Source: Shewanella sp. Arc9-LZ
GTDB lineage: Bacteria; Pseudomonadota; Gammaproteobacteria; Enterobacterales; Shewanellaceae
Length of the DNA: 64,000 nt
Reading direction: 5' to 3'
NCBI RefSeq assembly: GCF_010092445.1
Contig: NZ_CP048031.1
Span: 806,001-870,000, forward strand
Under the pieces are notes generated by a model that worked only from the letters and a program-made list of their open reading frames with translations, did no database searches and was not told where the DNA came from. Below, piece by piece: positions 18,506-28,135 of the stretch (the first letter of the stretch is position 1; each line of letters opens with the position of its first letter). Made by a program: the position numbers and the translations under genes.

Positions 18506-18971
18506 GACTGTTTCCTGATGGTTAATAAAAAGACCGTCTATTGTTGTTCCCCATCAATAGACCATTCCGTTTGAGTATTTCTGCCTCACATGCTGCACTT
18601 TGAAGATAGAAAAAGAGCAGCATATGACCATTGAAGTCGGGTAAACTATTTAGCCAATGGCATTACGTTGACACAGTTACATTATATTTGCATGTCGTTT
18701 TACTCAGAGAACAATCAACCTGATAATTATTCATCAGTTAATTGGCGCTCCTAGCTTGCGACATGAGGCATGTTCGGTACAAGTGCCTTTAGGCTAATTA
18801 AAGGGTTTTAAATTAAGGTAATTTAAAAACTTTTAACTGCGCCACACTTTTGTAGCTTAAAAAAACATCTTTGCATATTCCTAAATGGAATAAAAAATCA
18901 TCTTTTATTCTTTTTTGGTTTTTGTCCGTAGGAGTAAGCTAGTCCACATTACACTGTTATAAGGCCGTCTT
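18506..18971. other. Divergent control region between pntA and cysJ
   Basis: These 466 bases hold no credible gene. They must contain promoters for pntAB (leftward) and cysJIH (rightward). The last 150 bases are very A/T-rich, with A and T tracts at 18859-18920 and an inverted repeat at 18876-18892 that could be a LysR-type operator. Confidence 0.6.
18876..18892. promoter_or_regulatory. Candidate LysR-type (CysB-like) operator upstream of cysJ
   Basis: TATTCC-TAAAT-GGAATA is a perfect 6-5-6 inverted repeat centred 88 bases before the cysJ ATG. LysR regulators usually bind such short dyads, and CysB is the known activator of cys operons in related bacteria. A dyad with the same 6-5-6 geometry precedes cobA at 27160-27176. 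CysB binding is inference. Confidence 0.35.
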
Positions 18972-20762
18972 ATGTTGTTAAAAGAACTTTCAGCTTTAGC
19001 ATCACCATTGTCTCAAGGACAAGTCGATAAGTTAAAGCAACTCACATCAGAATTATCTTCAGTTCAACTTGCATGGGTCAGTGGTTATCTCGCTGCGAGT
19101 GCTAACCAAGGTCAAAGCGGTGTCGAGACGACAGCAGAGACAAGTGCCGCACCAACAGTTACGATTTTATACGGTAGCCAAACGGGCAATGGCCGTGGCG
19201 TAGCCAAAGAGCTAGCCGCTAAGGCGCAGGCGCAAGGTTACGCAGTAAATTTAGCTTCTATGGGCGAATATAATGTCCGCCAGTTAAAACAAGAAACCAT
19301 CTTGTTATTGCTTGTTAGTACTCATGGTGAAGGCGAAGCGCCTGATGATGCGATTGAACTACACAAGTTTTTAGCCTCAAAGCGTGCACCTAAATTAGAT
19401 AAGCTACATTATTCTGTGCTAGCACTAGGTGATTCAAGTTATGAGTTCTTCTGCCAAACAGGTAAAGACTTTGATGCGCGTTTAAGTGCATTAGGGGCAA
19501 CATCATTATTACCGTTGGTAGAATGTGATGTTGACTATGAAGATATTTCACAACAATGGCAGGACAGTGTTGTAGAGGCTGTTAAGCCGTACATTCAAGC
19601 CTCAAGCGCCAGTGTGGTCTCTATTGGTACGGCATCTGTTGCGGGTGAAAGTGAATATACCAAGCAAAACCCCTATACAGCAGAAGTACTGGTAAGCCAA
19701 AAAATTACTGGTCGAGGTTCTGATCGTGACGTCCGCCATGTTGAAATTGATTTAGGCGAGTCAGGATTAACTTATCAGGTCGGTGATGCGCTAGGTGTGT
19801 GGTTTAGTAATAATGAAGTGCTTGTTGATGAAGTTATCGCCGCGCTCGGTTTAGCTGCAGACGACAACGTCACCGTGTCGAAACAGTCACTATCATTAAA
19901 AGCGGCGTTAACTGACAAGAAAGAATTAACTCAGTTATACCCAGGCCTAGTGAAAACATGGGCTGAGTTAAGTGGAAGTGCTGAACTTGCAGCCATTTGT
20001 GAAGACAAAGAACAAACCAGACAATTTATTCTTAAGCATCAGTTAGCTGATTTAGTCGCAGCATATCCAGCCAAGGTTAGCGCGGTGCAATTGGTTGATA
20101 TGTTACGTCCATTGACGCCACGCTTATATTCAATAGCCTCTAGCCAGGCCGAAGTGGAAGCTGAAGTACACTTGACGGTGGCGTTAGTTGAAGATGAACG
20201 TCAAGGCCAAGCACGTTTTGGTGGGGCATCGCATTTCTTAGCCTCGGCTGAAGAAGGCCAACAAGTTAATGTGTATGTTGAGTCTAATAACCATTTCCGT
20301 TTACCCGAAAATCCAAACACACCGGTCATTATGGTGGGTCCTGGTACAGGTGTTGCGCCTTTCCGTGCCTTTATGCAGCAACGTGTTGTTGACGGAGTGT
20401 CAGGTGACAGCTGGTTATTCTTTGGTAACCCGCATTTTGAACAAGATTTCTTATACCAAGTTGAGTGGCAGCAATATCTTAAAAATGGCGATTTATCGCG
20501 TTTAGATGTAGCTTTCTCGCGCGATCAAGCTCATAAAGTGTATGTTCAGCATCGCATTGCAGAGCAAGCCGAAGCGTTGTGGCAGTGGCTACAAAATGGC
20601 GCACATGTGTATATCTGTGGTGATGCAGAACGCATGGCAAAAGATGTACACCAAGCATTAGTGAATATTGCGGTTGAACAAGGTGGCTTAAGCGCTGATG
20701 ACGCAGAAGCTTACTTTGAAACACTACGTAGTGAAAAACGCTACCAAAAAGACGTGTACTAA
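18972..20762 (+). CDS. cysJ: Sulfite reductase (NADPH) flavoprotein alpha subunit
   Basis: CysJ passes electrons from NADPH through FAD and FMN to the CysI haemoprotein, which reduces sulfite to sulfide. The 596 residues match the family. A flavodoxin FMN domain covers about 60-205, with YGSQTGNGRG near 66-75 and STHGEGEAPDD. An FAD domain has RLYSIASS near 382-389. A C-terminal NADPH-binding domain has GPGTGVAPFRAF and FGNPHFEQDFLY. AAGG precedes the ATG by 7 bases. It is the first gene of cysJIH. Confidence 0.98.
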   Translation: MLLKELSALASPLSQGQVDKLKQLTSELSSVQLAWVSGYLAASANQGQSGVETTAETSAAPTVTILYGSQTGNGRGVAKELAAKAQAQGYAVNLASMGEYNVRQLKQETILLLLVSTHGEGEAPDDAIELHKFLASKRAPKLDKLHYSVLALGDSSYEFFCQTGKDFDARLSALGATSLLPLVECDVDYEDISQQWQDSVVEAVKPYIQASSASVVSIGTASVAGESEYTKQNPYTAEVLVSQKITGRGSDRDVRHVEIDLGESGLTYQVGDALGVWFSNNEVLVDEVIAALGLAADDNVTVSKQSLSLKAALTDKKELTQLYPGLVKTWAELSGSAELAAICEDKEQTRQFILKHQLADLVAAYPAKVSAVQLVDMLRPLTPRLYSIASSQAEVEAEVHLTVALVEDERQGQARFGGASHFLASAEEGQQVNVYVESNNHFRLPENPNTPVIMVGPGTGVAPFRAFMQQRVVDGVSGDSWLFFGNPHFEQDFLYQVEWQQYLKNGDLSRLDVAFSRDQAHKVYVQHRIAEQAEALWQWLQNGAHVYICGDAERMAKDVHQALVNIAVEQGGLSADDAEAYFETLRSEKRYQKDVY

Positions 20763-20841
20763 ATTCGACCTCGGTTGTTAGGCCAAATCTAGCAACCCAA
20801 TCGCACTAATGAATTGAACAGAATTAAGAGAGGCCCAGGCC

Positions 20842-22533
20842 ATGAGTGAGCAAAAGTTAGCGTTAAACGAATACTTAAAAATCGACAGTGATTATTTGCG
20901 CGGCGATATCAAAGAGGGTTTAGATACCCAAGTGACAGGATCGTTTAGCGATGGCGATCAGCAGTTGATCAAGTTCCACGGTTTTTATCAGCAAGACGAT
21001 CGTGATTTACGTAATGAGCGTAAAGAGCAAAAGCTAGAGCCACTGCATAGCTTCATGCTACGAGCCCGTGTACCTGGTGGTATTTGTACTCCTGAGCAGT
21101 GGTTAGAAGTGGATAAAATTTCATCTACGCTGACCACATCAAACAGCATTCGTTTAACCACGCGTCAAACGTTTCAGTACCACGGCATTCCTAAGCGTAA
21201 TCTAAAAACCTTGATCCAAGGTCTTGATCGCGCCGCCCTTGATTCTATTGCCGCTTGTGGTGACGTAAACCGTAACGTGATGTGTAATCCAAACCCGGTT
21301 GAATCTAAGTTACATGCGCAGGCTTATGCGGTAGCAAAGCATTTATCTGATCATCTATTACCACACACTCGCGCTTATGCTGAGATTTGGTTAGATGAAG
21401 AAAAGCTATTAGGCACCGAAACGGTTGAACCTGTTTACGGCAAAACCTATTTGCCACGTAAATTTAAAATGGCTGTTGCGGTTCCGCCACATAACGATGT
21501 AGACGTGTATACCAACGACCTTGGTTTTATTGCGGTAGCAGAAGCTGGCGAGTTAATTGGCTTTAACCTGGTTGCTGGTGGCGGTATGGGTTCTACCCAC
21601 GGTGAAGTTGAAACTTTCCCACGTTTAGCTGACGACTTGGGCTTTATTAAAACGGATGACGTCACCAAGTTTGCCGAAGCGGTAATGACGGTTCAACGTG
21701 ACTGGGGTAATCGTGTTGTGCGTAAACGTGCGCGTTTAAAGTACACCATTGTTGACCATGGTCTTGATGCATTTAAAGCCGAAGTTGAAAAACGTGCTGG
21801 GGTTAAATTTGCACCTAAGCGTGAGGTGATCATTGGCGATCGCGGCGACCGTTATGGTTGGGTTGAAGGTATCGACAATAAGTTCCACTTAACGCTATTT
21901 ATTGAAAGTGGCCGTATTAAAGATATGCCAGGTCAAACCTTGCAAACTGGTCTACGTGAAATTGCCAAAATCCATAAAGGCGATTTCCGTATGACATCTA
22001 ATCAGAATATGATTATTGCCGGTGTTGCTGCACAAGATAAAGCTGAGATCGAAGGTTTAGCCCGTAAGCACGGCTTATTAGGCCAAGTGCTAAGCGGTAC
22101 TCGCGGTCATTCAATTGCCTGTGTGGCATTACCAACGTGCCCATTAGCGATGGCTGAAGCTGAGCGTTACTTCCCTGAGTTTATTGATCACATCGATGCA
22201 TTACAGGCTAAACACGGCATTAGCGAGCAATCAATTGTAGTGCGTATGACCGGTTGTCCAAACGGTTGCGCTCGTCCATTTGCAGCTGAAATTGGTTTAG
22301 TGGGTAAAGCACCTGGGCGTTATAACTTGTATTTAGGCGCCAGCTTTGAAGGCACGCGTTTAAATAAAATGCATAAAGAAAACATTCAAGAAGCTGAAAT
22401 TTTAGCTGAATTGGATACCTTATTTGGTCGCTACGCCACAGAGCGCGATGCGGGCGAAACCTTTGGTAACTTCACTGTACGCATTGGCGTAGTGAAGGCG
22501 GTTATAGACGCCGCTAAGGATTTTCATGCCTAA
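20842..22533 (+). CDS. cysI: Sulfite reductase (NADPH) hemoprotein beta subunit
   Basis: CysI binds sirohaem and a 4Fe-4S cluster and carries out the six-electron reduction of sulfite to sulfide. The 563 residues match the family. The four cluster cysteines are in CVALPTC and, farther on, GCPNGC, in the C-terminal third. Sirohaem/sulfite-binding arginine-rich segments such as TTRQTFQYH near residue 106 are present. It lies 79 bases after cysJ with a GAGAGGCCC-rich ribosome site region, and its end overlaps the start of cysH by 8 bases. Confidence 0.98.
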   Translation: MSEQKLALNEYLKIDSDYLRGDIKEGLDTQVTGSFSDGDQQLIKFHGFYQQDDRDLRNERKEQKLEPLHSFMLRARVPGGICTPEQWLEVDKISSTLTTSNSIRLTTRQTFQYHGIPKRNLKTLIQGLDRAALDSIAACGDVNRNVMCNPNPVESKLHAQAYAVAKHLSDHLLPHTRAYAEIWLDEEKLLGTETVEPVYGKTYLPRKFKMAVAVPPHNDVDVYTNDLGFIAVAEAGELIGFNLVAGGGMGSTHGEVETFPRLADDLGFIKTDDVTKFAEAVMTVQRDWGNRVVRKRARLKYTIVDHGLDAFKAEVEKRAGVKFAPKREVIIGDRGDRYGWVEGIDNKFHLTLFIESGRIKDMPGQTLQTGLREIAKIHKGDFRMTSNQNMIIAGVAAQDKAEIEGLARKHGLLGQVLSGTRGHSIACVALPTCPLAMAEAERYFPEFIDHIDALQAKHGISEQSIVVRMTGCPNGCARPFAAEIGLVGKAPGRYNLYLGASFEGTRLNKMHKENIQEAEILAELDTLFGRYATERDAGETFGNFTVRIGVVKAVIDAAKDFHA

Positions 22534-23317
22534 TGAAGTGGTAACGACTGCGTCAACTGACGCGGCCGTCGATCATTCAGTTACTCCGGCTCAACTGCAG
22601 GCGTTATTATTAGCGCCTAAAGCTGAGCAAATCGCAGCGCTTGAAAACATTAACCTGTTTTTAGCAGGCTTAACGGCGCAACAACGAGTGGCATGGGGTC
22701 TAGCATATTTACCGGGCGATCATGCGTTATCGTCTAGCTTTGGTATTCAAGGTGCGGTGATGTTGCACATGGTGACTCAAGCGCAAAGCGATATTCCGGT
22801 TATTTTAACCGACACTGGCTATTTGTTTGCTGAGACCTATCAATTTATTGATCAGTTAACCGAGCGTTTAAGCCTGAATCTTAAAGTGTACCAAGCGGGT
22901 CAAACCCAAGCGTGGCAAGAAGCCCGTTTTGGTAAGCTGTGGGAGCAGGGGATTGATGGCTTAGAAAAGTATAACCGCATCAATAAAGTTGAGCCTATGC
23001 AGCGTGCATTAGCTGAATTGAATGTCGGTACTTGGTTTGCAGGCTTGCGTCGCAGTCAGTCTAGTACCCGTGAAGCATTGCCGATTTTAGCCATTAGTGG
23101 CAAACGTTTTAAATTGTTACCCATCATTGAGTGGAGCAACAAAGACGTGCACATGTACTTAACGGAACATGACTTGCCCTATCACCCATTATGGGAACAA
23201 GGTTATGTGTCGGTAGGTGATACTCACTCAAGCAAACCACTTGAGTTAGGTATGTCTGAAGAAGAAACCCGTTTTAATGGCTTACAACGAGAATGTGGTT
23301 TGCACTTCGATATCTAG
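22526..23317 (+). CDS. cysH: Phosphoadenosine phosphosulfate reductase
   Basis: CysH reduces PAPS to sulfite and adenosine 3',5'-bisphosphate using thioredoxin. The 263 residues show the adenine-nucleotide alpha-hydrolase fold: [15 protein letters not shown] near 70-84 and the [11 protein letters not shown] motif. The catalytic cysteine lies in the C-terminal RECGLHFDI. There is no second cluster-binding CC pair, which marks it as a PAPS rather than an APS reductase and agrees with the APS kinase gene in this window. The start overlaps cysI by 8 bases, pointing to translational coupling. Confidence 0.97.
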   Translation: MPNEVVTTASTDAAVDHSVTPAQLQALLLAPKAEQIAALENINLFLAGLTAQQRVAWGLAYLPGDHALSSSFGIQGAVMLHMVTQAQSDIPVILTDTGYLFAETYQFIDQLTERLSLNLKVYQAGQTQAWQEARFGKLWEQGIDGLEKYNRINKVEPMQRALAELNVGTWFAGLRRSQSSTREALPILAISGKRFKLLPIIEWSNKDVHMYLTEHDLPYHPLWEQGYVSVGDTHSSKPLELGMSEEETRFNGLQRECGLHFDI

Positions 23318-23345
23318 TTGTGAAGTGGTGTTAGATAATGTACTC

Positions 23346-23375
23346 CATTCATCCGCAATTTATTGCGGATGAATG
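23346..23375 (+). terminator. Hairpin terminator after cysJIH
   Basis: CATTCATCCGCAA at 23346-23358 pairs perfectly with 23363-23375 around a TTTA loop, and CATTTT follows. It lies 29 bases after the cysH stop. Confidence 0.75.
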
Positions 23376-23482
23376 CATTTTAAGGCTTTCATTATCTACC
23401 GTATCAGCCTCTATTTTGTCTTAAATTCGACGTTGTTCTTTTTCATTAATTTGTTTTATTCTTGTCATTCATAAGTTTGAAT

Positions 23483-23509
23483 GATGAGATAAACTGCTTT
23501 TATCTCATC
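23483..23509. repeat. 11-bp perfect inverted repeat
   Basis: Arms GATGAGATAAA (23483-23493) and its complement (23499-23509) flank a 5-base loop CTGCT. GGTTTGTAAT follows, which is a poor T tract. The role is unknown; it may be a secondary terminator or part of an RNA. Confidence 0.5.
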
Positions 23510-23858
23510 GGTTTGTAATATCATGCAGCCAAATTATCACTAAGCCTGTTTGTTAGCATGTTGTCAGACATTGCAACGTTATAATTAACAAGGGCAGGTT
23601 GAGGTTGGTTTGTCCTCCTAAATAATTAGTTGTGCATTGAATTGAGCTACTGGTTTTATGTGTAAATTGAAAATAATTAAATTTTATTTAAATTTTCATG
23701 CATCAGTGCCGATAATAGTCTAGATTTAGAAGTTCCCGTAGACGGTTTTTGTTGACGTTTTGGGATTGTTTTTGCAATCCACGTACCTTCAAAAGCTTCG
23801 CTCGCATCCTCGAGCACATTGATTGACTTGTTAGCGTATAAGCAATCTGTTTGATTGT

Positions 23859-23890
23859 TCCCGATAACTCAGCGGTTTGAGTTATCGGGA
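23859..23890. repeat. 13-bp perfect inverted repeat
   Basis: TCCCGATAACTCA at 23859-23871 pairs perfectly with 23878-23890 around a GCGGTT loop. No T tract follows on either strand, so a Rho-independent terminator is unlikely. It may be an operator, a processing site or part of a structured RNA. Confidence 0.55.
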
Positions 23891-24196
23891 GATCAGATGT
23901 TTGAATTATTTCCAGCTTAATGCTTTTTGATTTTCACTTTATTCTCGTCAAATTCCCTCTCAAAATTCGTTAGATAATAAGCTGTCTTTTTGGCGTATTG
24001 GTTTTTTACAAGTGCAGTTTTCAGGATAAATATCCCCCCAAAAGGTAACATCTAATGCGCTTATTAACATTTAATGCTAAATTAATCCGCAGTTTATCGG
24101 TGTAATCGATAATGCTTATCCCAAAAAGATGATAAATGTTTAAACGCTAACTCATTTCAAGGAAGAGTTAACAATAATATAAATTGGAGTTTATAG

Positions 24197-25921
24197 ATGA
24201 ATAAGATGGCAATTGCTGCTGTGGTATTAGCTGTTGGTGCTGGTGGATATTTTCTGTCGCAACAAGGGACGTCAGTCGTTAAAAATGATCCTATGTTGGA
24301 CTATATTCCAGCTGATACATTAGCATTTTCTGGGCAGTTAGTTCCATTTCCGTTAAAAGATTATCTGTATAGCATTGCAGGTAATTATCAAGCTTATGAT
24401 CTGGATAAAATGCTGTCGCTAGATGATAGTTCATCAGCTCAAGAGCGCTTTTTTATCAGTTTATACAAGCAATACATGACCGTGTTGCCTGAGCCTGAAA
24501 CCTTACTATCCACCTACGGCTTACCTGATTCAATCAAGAGTTATTTTTATACCTTGGGTGCATTGCCGGTCATGAAAGTTGAGATCAGCAATCCTGCAGC
24601 ATTTTGGGCGGAATTAGATCGCGCCGAGCAGGAAAGTGGCTTAACTCATACAATGGGCAAATCTGGATCTGTTGAATATCGCGGTTATACATTGACTGAT
24701 GTTGATGAGAAAGAACACGCTGAGATCGTATTTTCTGTTAAAGATGGCTGGTTAACTGTGACCTTGAATACGTCATTTAATCAACCTGAATTGCTTGAAA
24801 CCGCCTTGGGTGAAAAGAAAGTTGAGCATCCAATTAGCGAAACCACCCTGTTGCAAGACATCGCTAATACTCATGGTTTTATGCAAGACAGTATTAGCTT
24901 TATTAATCATGTTGAATTGGTTAAAGGGTTAACGTCGACTGACGGTAATATGCTGGCCAAGCAAATGACCAAAATGATTGAGATTCAGGGTGAAGATCCT
25001 TTTGCTGAAATGAAAACACCCGTGTGTCAAACTGAATTAAGTGCCATTGCTGCTAACTGGCCGCGCAGTGTAATGGGGTTAAATTCATACTCTATCACTC
25101 GTGAAGAAAGTACCATTGATGCTGCTGTTGTGCTTGAAAGTAATAACCAGGTGATTTTGTCTGCATTGAATAAAATGCGTGGCTTTGTGCCATCATTTGC
25201 CAGTAATGGTCATGATAATATTTTATCACTTTCACTCGGTATTGATGTTAATCAACTCGCACCAGCATTGAACGAAGTGTGGAAAGATTTACAAACACCG
25301 CAATATCAATGTGCTGCATTGGCTCAAATGCAATCAGAATTAAGCGAGTTAAATCCAGCAATGCTTGGCATGATGACGGGGATGGCTAATGGCGTTAAAG
25401 GCATTAGCGTGACACTAGCGGATTACAAGTTAACAGAGAAGAATGGCCAAGCTAGTTTCGAAAAACTAGATGCATTAATAAGCGTGTCGGCTGAAAAACC
25501 GATGATGTTAGTGGATATGATGAAGCCGTTTTATCCACCGCTTGCAGAAGTGGACTTGAAAGATAATGGCGATCCAGTCGATATAACTCCAATGTTAATG
25601 TTGCCACCTGAATTTGGGGTTAGTGCAAAATTAGCCATCAAAGGTAGTCATTTAGTTGCTTATACTGGCGACAGGGGTACTGAGTTAGCTGATTTGATGT
25701 ATAAGCAACCACTTGAATCTAATGGTTTCTTTGACTTGTCTGTTGATTACCAAAAAATGTTTGCTCCATTAGTCGATATGGCAGAAATGAGTGGCGAACC
25801 AATGCCAGAAGAATTGCTGATGTTAAAAGACTACGACATGCGTTTACAGATGTCGGTAGACTTTACAGATAAGGGCTTAGTAATTGGTTCTAAAGTAAAT
25901 TCTAAAGCGAGTGCTAAATAA
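24197..25921 (+). CDS. Predicted membrane-anchored or exported protein of unknown function
   Basis: I do not recognise the family. The 574 residues start with a short hydrophobic segment (MAIAAVVLAVGAGGYFLS) that would serve as a signal anchor, leaving a large domain in the periplasm. The opening after it, DPMLDYIPADTLAFSGQL, resembles the start of DUF3352-type proteins. Only two cysteines occur in the soluble part (PVCQTE and YQCAAL), which could form a disulfide. GGAG precedes the ATG by 8 bases. It has its own long upstream region and its own terminator, so it is transcribed alone. The link to the sulfur genes on both sides is unclear. Confidence 0.7.
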   Translation: MNKMAIAAVVLAVGAGGYFLSQQGTSVVKNDPMLDYIPADTLAFSGQLVPFPLKDYLYSIAGNYQAYDLDKMLSLDDSSSAQERFFISLYKQYMTVLPEPETLLSTYGLPDSIKSYFYTLGALPVMKVEISNPAAFWAELDRAEQESGLTHTMGKSGSVEYRGYTLTDVDEKEHAEIVFSVKDGWLTVTLNTSFNQPELLETALGEKKVEHPISETTLLQDIANTHGFMQDSISFINHVELVKGLTSTDGNMLAKQMTKMIEIQGEDPFAEMKTPVCQTELSAIAANWPRSVMGLNSYSITREESTIDAAVVLESNNQVILSALNKMRGFVPSFASNGHDNILSLSLGIDVNQLAPALNEVWKDLQTPQYQCAALAQMQSELSELNPAMLGMMTGMANGVKGISVTLADYKLTEKNGQASFEKLDALISVSAEKPMMLVDMMKPFYPPLAEVDLKDNGDPVDITPMLMLPPEFGVSAKLAIKGSHLVAYTGDRGTELADLMYKQPLESNGFFDLSVDYQKMFAPLVDMAEMSGEPMPEELLMLKDYDMRLQMSVDFTDKGLVIGSKVNSKASAK

Positions 25922-25962
25922 TTTCATTAACGTTACTGTGCTAATACGACATTAATGAAACT

Positions 25963-25991
25963 AAAAAGGTGACCAAATGGTCACCTTTTTT
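25963..25991 (+). terminator. Rho-independent terminator
   Basis: AAAAAGGTGACCA at 25963-25975 pairs perfectly with 25978-25990, followed by a T run to 25991. It is 42 bases after the stop of the preceding plus-strand gene. The symmetric A and T runs could also serve the convergent pldA gene. Confidence 0.85.
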
Positions 25992-26073
25992 ATGTCTCGT
26001 ACATTCTATTGTTGCGTTAATCGATTACAGCTAATTGTAGATGTTAATGAATTAAAGACATTAATTATCTAGC

Positions 26074-26964
26074 TTACAGAATGTCATTTAACGCAATACC
26101 AATACCAATACGCTGATTATGATGGTCATAATCAATTAAGCTTTCACCGTAACCATTAAAATATTGAGTATAAACACGTAAAGTACCAATAATCGGGTAG
26201 CTCCAGGTAAATTCAACTGCACCGCGATTGGTATCGCGTAAGTTGTTACGCAGTAGCATAGTAAAGCGATGCTCATTTAAACCGTACACTCCAGTCAGTT
26301 CGAAGTTACCCATGTAACTGTCGATATCTGGATTGTCATCGCCTTTAGCTGAATTAATATCTTCTTTTTCATCTTCAGGGATACGCCACCACACTCTAAG
26401 TCCGAGTGCGAAAGGGCCTCGGTCGAATACTGCACTGCCGTATATTCGGTTCCAACTGCGTGATAATTGGTTGGTTTGACCATTAGACTGATGCACAGCA
26501 CCAAACCCTAAAAATGAGTTGGTAAAACCACCAATTTTCCAATCATTATTGAATAACATAAACACTTCAGGTTCATGAGTGGTTTCACGAAAAGGAGATG
26601 AAGCTTCTTCGTTGTAGACTTGCCAATACGATTGGTTGGTGTAGGCAAAGAACAAATGGCCATTATCACCAAAAACATTGTACCAAACTGGAAACTTAAA
26701 ACTGATTTGGAATTTTGCTTCTAGATTATCGATTGCGAAATCTTCGTCTGGGTATTTAACTTCAAAGGGTAATGCGTTGGTTCTGGTTTGATAGGTTACT
26801 GGAAGCAGATAATTAGCTTTGTGTGGCGTGATCACAAACGGCTTTTCAGATGTTGCGAGTTCTCCTTTTACACGTTCATCGACTAAGGAGTCTTCTGCAA
26901 GGGCGAGGGTACTATAGCCAAGTAATAATAACGAGAGTCCAAGATATTGAGTGCTTTTTATCAT
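26074..26964 (-). CDS. pldA: Outer membrane phospholipase A
   Basis: PldA is a 12-stranded barrel in the outer membrane that hydrolyses acyl chains from phospholipids mislocated to the outer leaflet, as a calcium-dependent dimer. The catalytic region HQSNGQTNQLSRSWNR contains the His-x-Ser pair and the Asn of the His/Ser/Asn site. The preferred start is ATG 26964 (MIKSTQYL...), giving 296 residues close to the E. coli length and a normal signal peptide ending at ALAED. ATG 26982 would add six acidic residues before it. The last strand ends IGIALNDIL, without the usual terminal aromatic. Confidence 0.93.
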   Translation of the reverse strand: MIKSTQYLGLSLLLLGYSTLALAEDSLVDERVKGELATSEKPFVITPHKANYLLPVTYQTRTNALPFEVKYPDEDFAIDNLEAKFQISFKFPVWYNVFGDNGHLFFAYTNQSYWQVYNEEASSPFRETTHEPEVFMLFNNDWKIGGFTNSFLGFGAVHQSNGQTNQLSRSWNRIYGSAVFDRGPFALGLRVWWRIPEDEKEDINSAKGDDNPDIDSYMGNFELTGVYGLNEHRFTMLLRNNLRDTNRGAVEFTWSYPIIGTLRVYTQYFNGYGESLIDYDHHNQRIGIGIALNDIL

Positions 26965-27159
26965 TGCATCATCCATAAGCATAATTATAGGTTTAATTTT
27001 AGTGTAATTCTTAGTTTCAGTATTTTTCAGTGCTCATTGTTATCAATTGGCAGAGCTTTGTCGAATTAAGTTAACAATTCTTTTCATTTCAACGGCGGAT
27101 TCTATACGTATTAGCATGTCAAATAGATTAAATTGCGAACAAACCGCCTCATATTCTAT

Positions 27160-27176
27160 TTAGTTATAAAAACTAA
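27160..27176. promoter_or_regulatory. Candidate LysR-type (CysB-like) operator upstream of cobA-cysDNC
   Basis: TTAGTT-ATAAA-AACTAA is a perfect 6-5-6 dyad centred about 81 bases before the cobA ATG. Its arms and spacer have the same sizes as the dyad before cysJ, and both are near a CATATTC stretch (18874 and 27150). A shared CysB control is plausible but not shown. Confidence 0.3.
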
Positions 27177-27248
27177 CTATTAACTATTGTATATGGAATA
27201 TAGAAAACGCTATATTTGAACATGGTCAAATATCTTGAGGTAAATGTG

Positions 27249-28082
27249 ATGGAGTTAGTCTCTATGCCAGGGCAAAAAGCCAAAGGCAAAGTGTGGTTAG
27301 TCGGCGCCGGTCCAGGCGACGTTGAGCTGCTAACACTAAAAGCCTATCGCATTCTTAAGCATGCTGATGCGGTGTTATATGACGCATTAGTCAGCCAAGA
27401 TATTTTAGATTTGATCCCCAGCAACGCTGAAAAAATTGCTGTGGGTAAGCGCGCAGGTAAACACAGCGCTGCTCAAGATGAAATTAATCAGCTATTAGTG
27501 ACTAAAGCATTTACCCGTAAAAATGTGGTGCGTTTAAAAGGCGGCGATCCGTTTATTTTTGGCCGCGGCGGCGAAGAGCTACAAACCTTAGTTGCTGCCG
27601 GTATTGCTTTTGAAGTAGTACCAGGCATTACCGCTGCCAGTGGCACTTCCGCTTATGCTGGTATCCCGCTAACGCATCGTGATTATGCTCAAGGTGTCAC
27701 GTTTATTACTGGTCATTGCCAGTTAGCGAGTCGCCCTATGGATTGGCAGGGTTATGCTAATTCCAACAATACTTTAGTGGTGTATATGGGCATATTAAAT
27801 GCCAATATTATTAGTGATGGTTTAATCAACGCCGGCCGAAGTGCTGATACGCCAGTGGCCATTGTGTCTAACGCGACTACCTCATCACAACAGCGGTTTA
27901 TGGGTAAGTTAGGTGAGCTGGCTCAATTAGCCGCAGATCCTGCTTTACAGATGCCTGCGCTGATGATTATTGGTGAGGTTGTTGAATTAGCTGACAGCTT
28001 AAATTGGTTTGATCCCGTCACTGCGCAACAAAAAACTGCGCAACAAAAAACAGATTTAGACACAGTCGCGAAAGCGCTGTAG
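27249..28082 (+). CDS. cobA: Uroporphyrinogen-III C-methyltransferase
   Basis: This enzyme puts two methyl groups on uroporphyrinogen III to give precorrin-2, the first step to sirohaem, which CysI needs. The fold is seen in WLVGAGPGDVELLT, the DAVLYDALV region, RLKGGDPFIFGRGGEE and GIPLTHRDYAQGV. ATG 27249 is chosen because GAGG lies 8 bases upstream. Earlier in-frame TTG 27216 and ATG 27222 lack a ribosome site. The protein is then 277 residues without the CysG dehydrogenase domain, so that activity must come from elsewhere. It heads the cobA-cysD-cysN-transporter-cysC operon. Near the C-terminus a 15-base unit is duplicated (AQQKTAQQKT). Confidence 0.95.
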   Translation: MELVSMPGQKAKGKVWLVGAGPGDVELLTLKAYRILKHADAVLYDALVSQDILDLIPSNAEKIAVGKRAGKHSAAQDEINQLLVTKAFTRKNVVRLKGGDPFIFGRGGEELQTLVAAGIAFEVVPGITAASGTSAYAGIPLTHRDYAQGVTFITGHCQLASRPMDWQGYANSNNTLVVYMGILNANIISDGLINAGRSADTPVAIVSNATTSSQQRFMGKLGELAQLAADPALQMPALMIIGEVVELADSLNWFDPVTAQQKTAQQKTDLDTVAKAL

Positions 28083-28135
28083 TCGAATAATTTAACCCGC
28101 TGCTCTGCAGCAATATTAGGTAATGGAGAATCATC

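Larger units (their letters stand above)
23318..24196. other. Long gene-free region with three hairpins
   Basis: These 879 bases between cysH and the next gene contain no convincing coding frame on either strand. They hold three perfect hairpins: the cysH terminator (23346-23375), an 11-bp stem GATGAGATAAA at 23483-23509, and a 13-bp stem at 23859-23890. The remainder is T-rich on the plus strand. It could hold a small RNA, a long leader or the remains of a lost gene. Confidence 0.55.

Noticed and set aside
23859..23890. Rho-independent terminator
   Set aside because: The stem is strong, but there is no T tract on either side and no gene ends nearby.
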